Assembly (NCBI GenBank): GCA_016296045.1
Contig: JAEDKB010000003.1
Span: 1-25,211, forward strand
Direction: 5' to 3'
DNA length: 25,211 nucleotides
Source of the DNA: Oscillospiraceae bacterium
GTDB lineage: Bacteria; Bacillota; Clostridia; Oscillospirales; Oscillospiraceae
In this document: positions 23,213-25,211 of the stretch, piece after piece
How the letters are laid out: the number at the start of each line of letters is the position of its first letter
Position numbering within the stretch: the first letter of the stretch is position 1
Notes under the pieces: generated by a model
The model's database searches: none
What the model was told of the DNA's origin: nothing
Seen by the model: the letters and a program-made list of their open reading frames with translations, nothing else
Position numbers and translations under genes: made by a program

Positions 23213-25040
23213 CGCATTTGCCCCCTTCCAGCAGGCAATTTGCACCGCACCCGCTGCATTTGCTTCGGCAATCGGGCGTTGTCTCGCTGCGATAGGCGCG
23301 TTCCCGTTCTTTTTTCAAAAAAGCGGTGCTGACCCCGTCCGAGATCACTTCCCACGGAAGCAGCTCTTCGGCGTCATATCCGCGTGTTGTATAAAAGTCC
23401 GGATCGATGCCGCAGGCAGCAAAGCTGTCCAGCCAAATCTGATAGGAGAAATACTCATCCCATCCGTCGAGCTTTGCGCCGCGTTTGACCGCTTCTTCCA
23501 AAACTTTGCACAATCTGCGGTCGCCGCGTGCCAAAACGGCTTCCAAACGGCTCAGATCCGCCGCGTGCCAGTTATATTCAATGCTCTTAGACGGCATATG
23601 CTCCTTCAGAAGTCTCTGTCTGCGGATATATTCCTCCGGCGAAATCTGCTTTTCCCATTGGAACGGTGTAAAAGGCTTCGGAACAAAATACGCGGTAGCC
23701 ACATGGATTCGAACACCCCGTTTTTTGTTGGATGCGTGCTCTCTCCACGTTTTCAGAATCTTATAAACCAGCTCCGCGATTCCAAGAACATCCTCGTCCG
23801 TCTCTGTCGGAAGACCCAGCATAAAATAGAGCTTGACGTTGTTCCAGCCGCCCTCAAAAGCGATTGCACAGGTTTCAAGAATTTCTTCTTCCGTCACATT
23901 TTTGTTGATCGCATCCCGCAGGCGCTGTGTTCCCGCTTCCGGCGCAAAGGTCAGTCCGCTTTTGCGAACCTTTTGAAGCCGCAGCATCAATTCGCGGGAA
24001 AAATTATCGGCACGCAGGGACGGGAGCGACAGATTGATCTTTCGCGGTGTGCAATAATCCTGCATTTTTTCCGCCAGTTCCGGCAAGCAGCGATAGTCGG
24101 AAGTAGACAAGCTGGAAAGCGTGATCTCATGGCAGCCGGAGTTCTCAAGGGACTCTACTGCCTGTTTAAGCAGCAGTTCCGCAGAGCGCGGACGGACAGG
24201 CCGGTAGGTAAACCCGGCCTGACAGAAGCGGCAGCCGCGAATACACCCGCGCATGACCTCCAAATTGGAGCGGTCATGGACGATCTCCGTATTCGGGATG
24301 ATAATATCCGTTGGGTACAGCGCATCGTCCAGATTCTGAACGATCCGTTTTGTCACCTTCATCGGCGCTCCGTTTTTGGGCGTGATCGACTTCAATGTGC
24401 CGTTTTCATAATAATGATGCTCATAAAAAGACGGCACATAAATGCCATCGAGCTTGCTGACTTCCAATAAGAACCGGTCTTTGCTCCAGTCCTCCCTTTT
24501 GGCTGTACGATATAGCTCCAGCACCTCCGGCGTGATCTCTTCTCCCTCGCCGATACAGAAAAAGTCCACGAAGTCTGCCAATGGTTCCGGATTATAGGCA
24601 CACGCTCCGCCTGCAAAAACCATATGCTTTAAGCCCTTACGCTCCTGTGTACGCAGCGGTATATTGCCAAGCTGAAGCATATTCAGAATGTTGGTATAGC
24701 TCATCTCATAGCCGATGGTAAAAGCGAGCATATCAAATTCCGTCAGCGCATCTCCGCTTTCGAGCGCATAAAGCGGAAGGTCATTTTTTCGCATGGCTTC
24801 TTCCATATCGCCCCAGGGCGCAAATACACGCTCACACCATACGCCGTTCATGCGGTTCATGACTGCATATAAAATCCGCATGCCAAGATTGGACATGCCG
24901 ATTTCATAGGTATCCGGGAAGCAAAACGCCACCCGGATATCAATCTCATTTTTATTTTTTATGATTTGATTGTATTCTCCACCGACATACCGCGCAGGCT
25001 TCTGCACCGTTGGGAGAATGCGTTCAAGCTTCTTCATCAT
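23205..25040 (-). CDS. TIGR03960 family B12-binding-domain radical SAM protein
   Basis: A 611-residue protein with an N-terminal B12-binding-like domain (VAFCFPDTYEIGMSNLG from about residue 37) and a radical SAM core whose cluster ligands are C266, C270 and C273 in RGCIRGCRFCQAG. Further core motifs are LSLPSLRAD and TFAPEAGTQRLR. The C-terminus carries an extra cysteine cluster C591, C595, C598, C602 and C609, which could hold a second iron-sulfur cluster. The substrate is unknown. The adjacent DUF2344 gene overlaps its end, the canonical pairing. The start is the MMKKLERIL ATG at 25040 (or 25037), inside the 3' end of the rfbA-like gene. Confidence 0.9.
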   Translation of the reverse strand: MMKKLERILPTVQKPARYVGGEYNQIIKNKNEIDIRVAFCFPDTYEIGMSNLGMRILYAVMNRMNGVWCERVFAPWGDMEEAMRKNDLPLYALESGDALTEFDMLAFTIGYEMSYTNILNMLQLGNIPLRTQERKGLKHMVFAGGACAYNPEPLADFVDFFCIGEGEEITPEVLELYRTAKREDWSKDRFLLEVSKLDGIYVPSFYEHHYYENGTLKSITPKNGAPMKVTKRIVQNLDDALYPTDIIIPNTEIVHDRSNLEVMRGCIRGCRFCQAGFTYRPVRPRSAELLLKQAVESLENSGCHEITLSSLSTSDYRCLPELAEKMQDYCTPRKINLSLPSLRADNFSRELMLRLQKVRKSGLTFAPEAGTQRLRDAINKNVTEEEILETCAIAFEGGWNNVKLYFMLGLPTETDEDVLGIAELVYKILKTWREHASNKKRGVRIHVATAYFVPKPFTPFQWEKQISPEEYIRRQRLLKEHMPSKSIEYNWHAADLSRLEAVLARGDRRLCKVLEEAVKRGAKLDGWDEYFSYQIWLDSFAACGIDPDFYTTRGYDAEELLPWEVISDGVSTAFLKKERERAYRSETTPDCRSKCSGCGANCLLEGGKCDA

Positions 25041-25211
25041 ATGTTTTAACCAAATCCAATAGATACTGACCGTATTCCGTCATTTTCAGCTCATTGCCGA
25101 TTGTAAGAAGCTGCTCATCCGAGATAAAGCCCTGCTGCCACGCGATCTCCTCCGGACAGGCAATATACAGTCCCTGTCTGGACTGCACGGCCTCCACATA
25201 CTGCGCGGCAT
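25024..25211 (-). CDS. rfbA: Glucose-1-phosphate thymidylyltransferase, C-terminal fragment (cut by window edge)
   Basis: The last 62 codons of an ORF entering from the right edge read AQYVEAVQSRQGLYIACPEE, then IAWQQGFISDEQLLTIG, and end EYGQYLLDLVKTYDEEA. RQG-x-x-IACPEEIAW-x-x-GFI and the final YGQYL are characteristic of the RmlA/RfbA C-terminus, the enzyme that makes dTDP-glucose from glucose 1-phosphate in the dTDP-rhamnose pathway. The nucleotide-binding part lies outside the window. Its stop (25024-25026) lies downstream of the radical SAM gene's start, an overlap of 17 bases, so the two are likely co-transcribed. Confidence 0.87.
   Translation of the reverse strand, partial: AAQYVEAVQSRQGLYIACPEEIAWQQGFISDEQLLTIGNELKMTEYGQYLLDLVKTYDEEA

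Noticed and set aside
23151..24470. 439-codon open frame on the plus strand opposite the radical SAM gene
   Set aside because: Antisense to a well-supported radical SAM protein; no family-like sequence in the translation.
1..25211. Defence island, prophage, insertion sequence, CRISPR or tRNA cluster
   Set aside because: I looked for repeats with regular spacers, transposase or integrase motifs, tRNA-like cloverleaf ends and toxin-antitoxin pairs and found none; gene content is core throughout.

Overview
The window is core chromosome from an endospore-forming member of the Clostridia, most likely an Oscillospiraceae/Ruminococcaceae-type organism. The reasons are the gene order (yqfC-yqfD-phoH-ybeY-era-yqzL-recO, lepB-ylqF-rnhB-yraN, rsmD-coaD), three sporulation-type genes (yqfC, yqfD, ylbJ), a T-box leader on valS, purine-rich Shine-Dalgarno sequences, and many head-to-tail genes with 1-17 base overlaps. 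Base composition looks balanced. I see no transposase, phage gene, tRNA, rRNA or CRISPR array. Lineage is inferred from gene content only.

Almost everything is on the minus strand, so transcription runs from high to low coordinates. Starting at the right edge: the 3' end of an rfbA-like nucleotidyltransferase (25024-25211) overlaps a large B12-type radical SAM protein, then a DUF2344 protein and a 56-residue cysteine-rich mini-protein. Two plus-strand genes, ylbJ and a second cysteine-rich mini-protein (21104-22341), converge on this group at a bidirectional terminator (22346-22378). Divergent from ylbJ, the minus-strand cluster yqfC-yqfD-phoH-ybeY-era-yqzL-recO-mutS2 (21020 down to 13798) combines sporulation genes with ribosome maturation and DNA repair.

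An HPr-like protein with its own strong promoter follows, then uvrC-rsmD-coaD and a coiled-coil protein, closed by a terminator at 9969-9997. A phosphohexomutase (8245-9948) comes next. valS follows behind a consensus promoter and a T-box tRNA-sensing leader (7968-8240). Beyond the valS terminator, lepB leads an operon with ylqF, an unnamed 74-residue protein, rnhB, yraN, an M19 dipeptidase and a metallophosphoesterase. The 5' part of tig, with its own promoter, is cut by the left edge.

The themes are protein synthesis and quality control (valS, tig, lepB, ylqF, era, ybeY, rsmD), DNA repair (uvrC, mutS2, recO, rnhB), coenzyme A and sugar-phosphate metabolism, and sporulation. I did not find a clearly new multi-gene system. 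The least explained items are the two CxxC mini-proteins, the 7-codon ORF with an exceptional ribosome-binding site before yqfC, the radical SAM/DUF2344 pair, the HPr variant with an altered active-site loop, and the terminator that sits directly against the phosphohexomutase ribosome-binding site.
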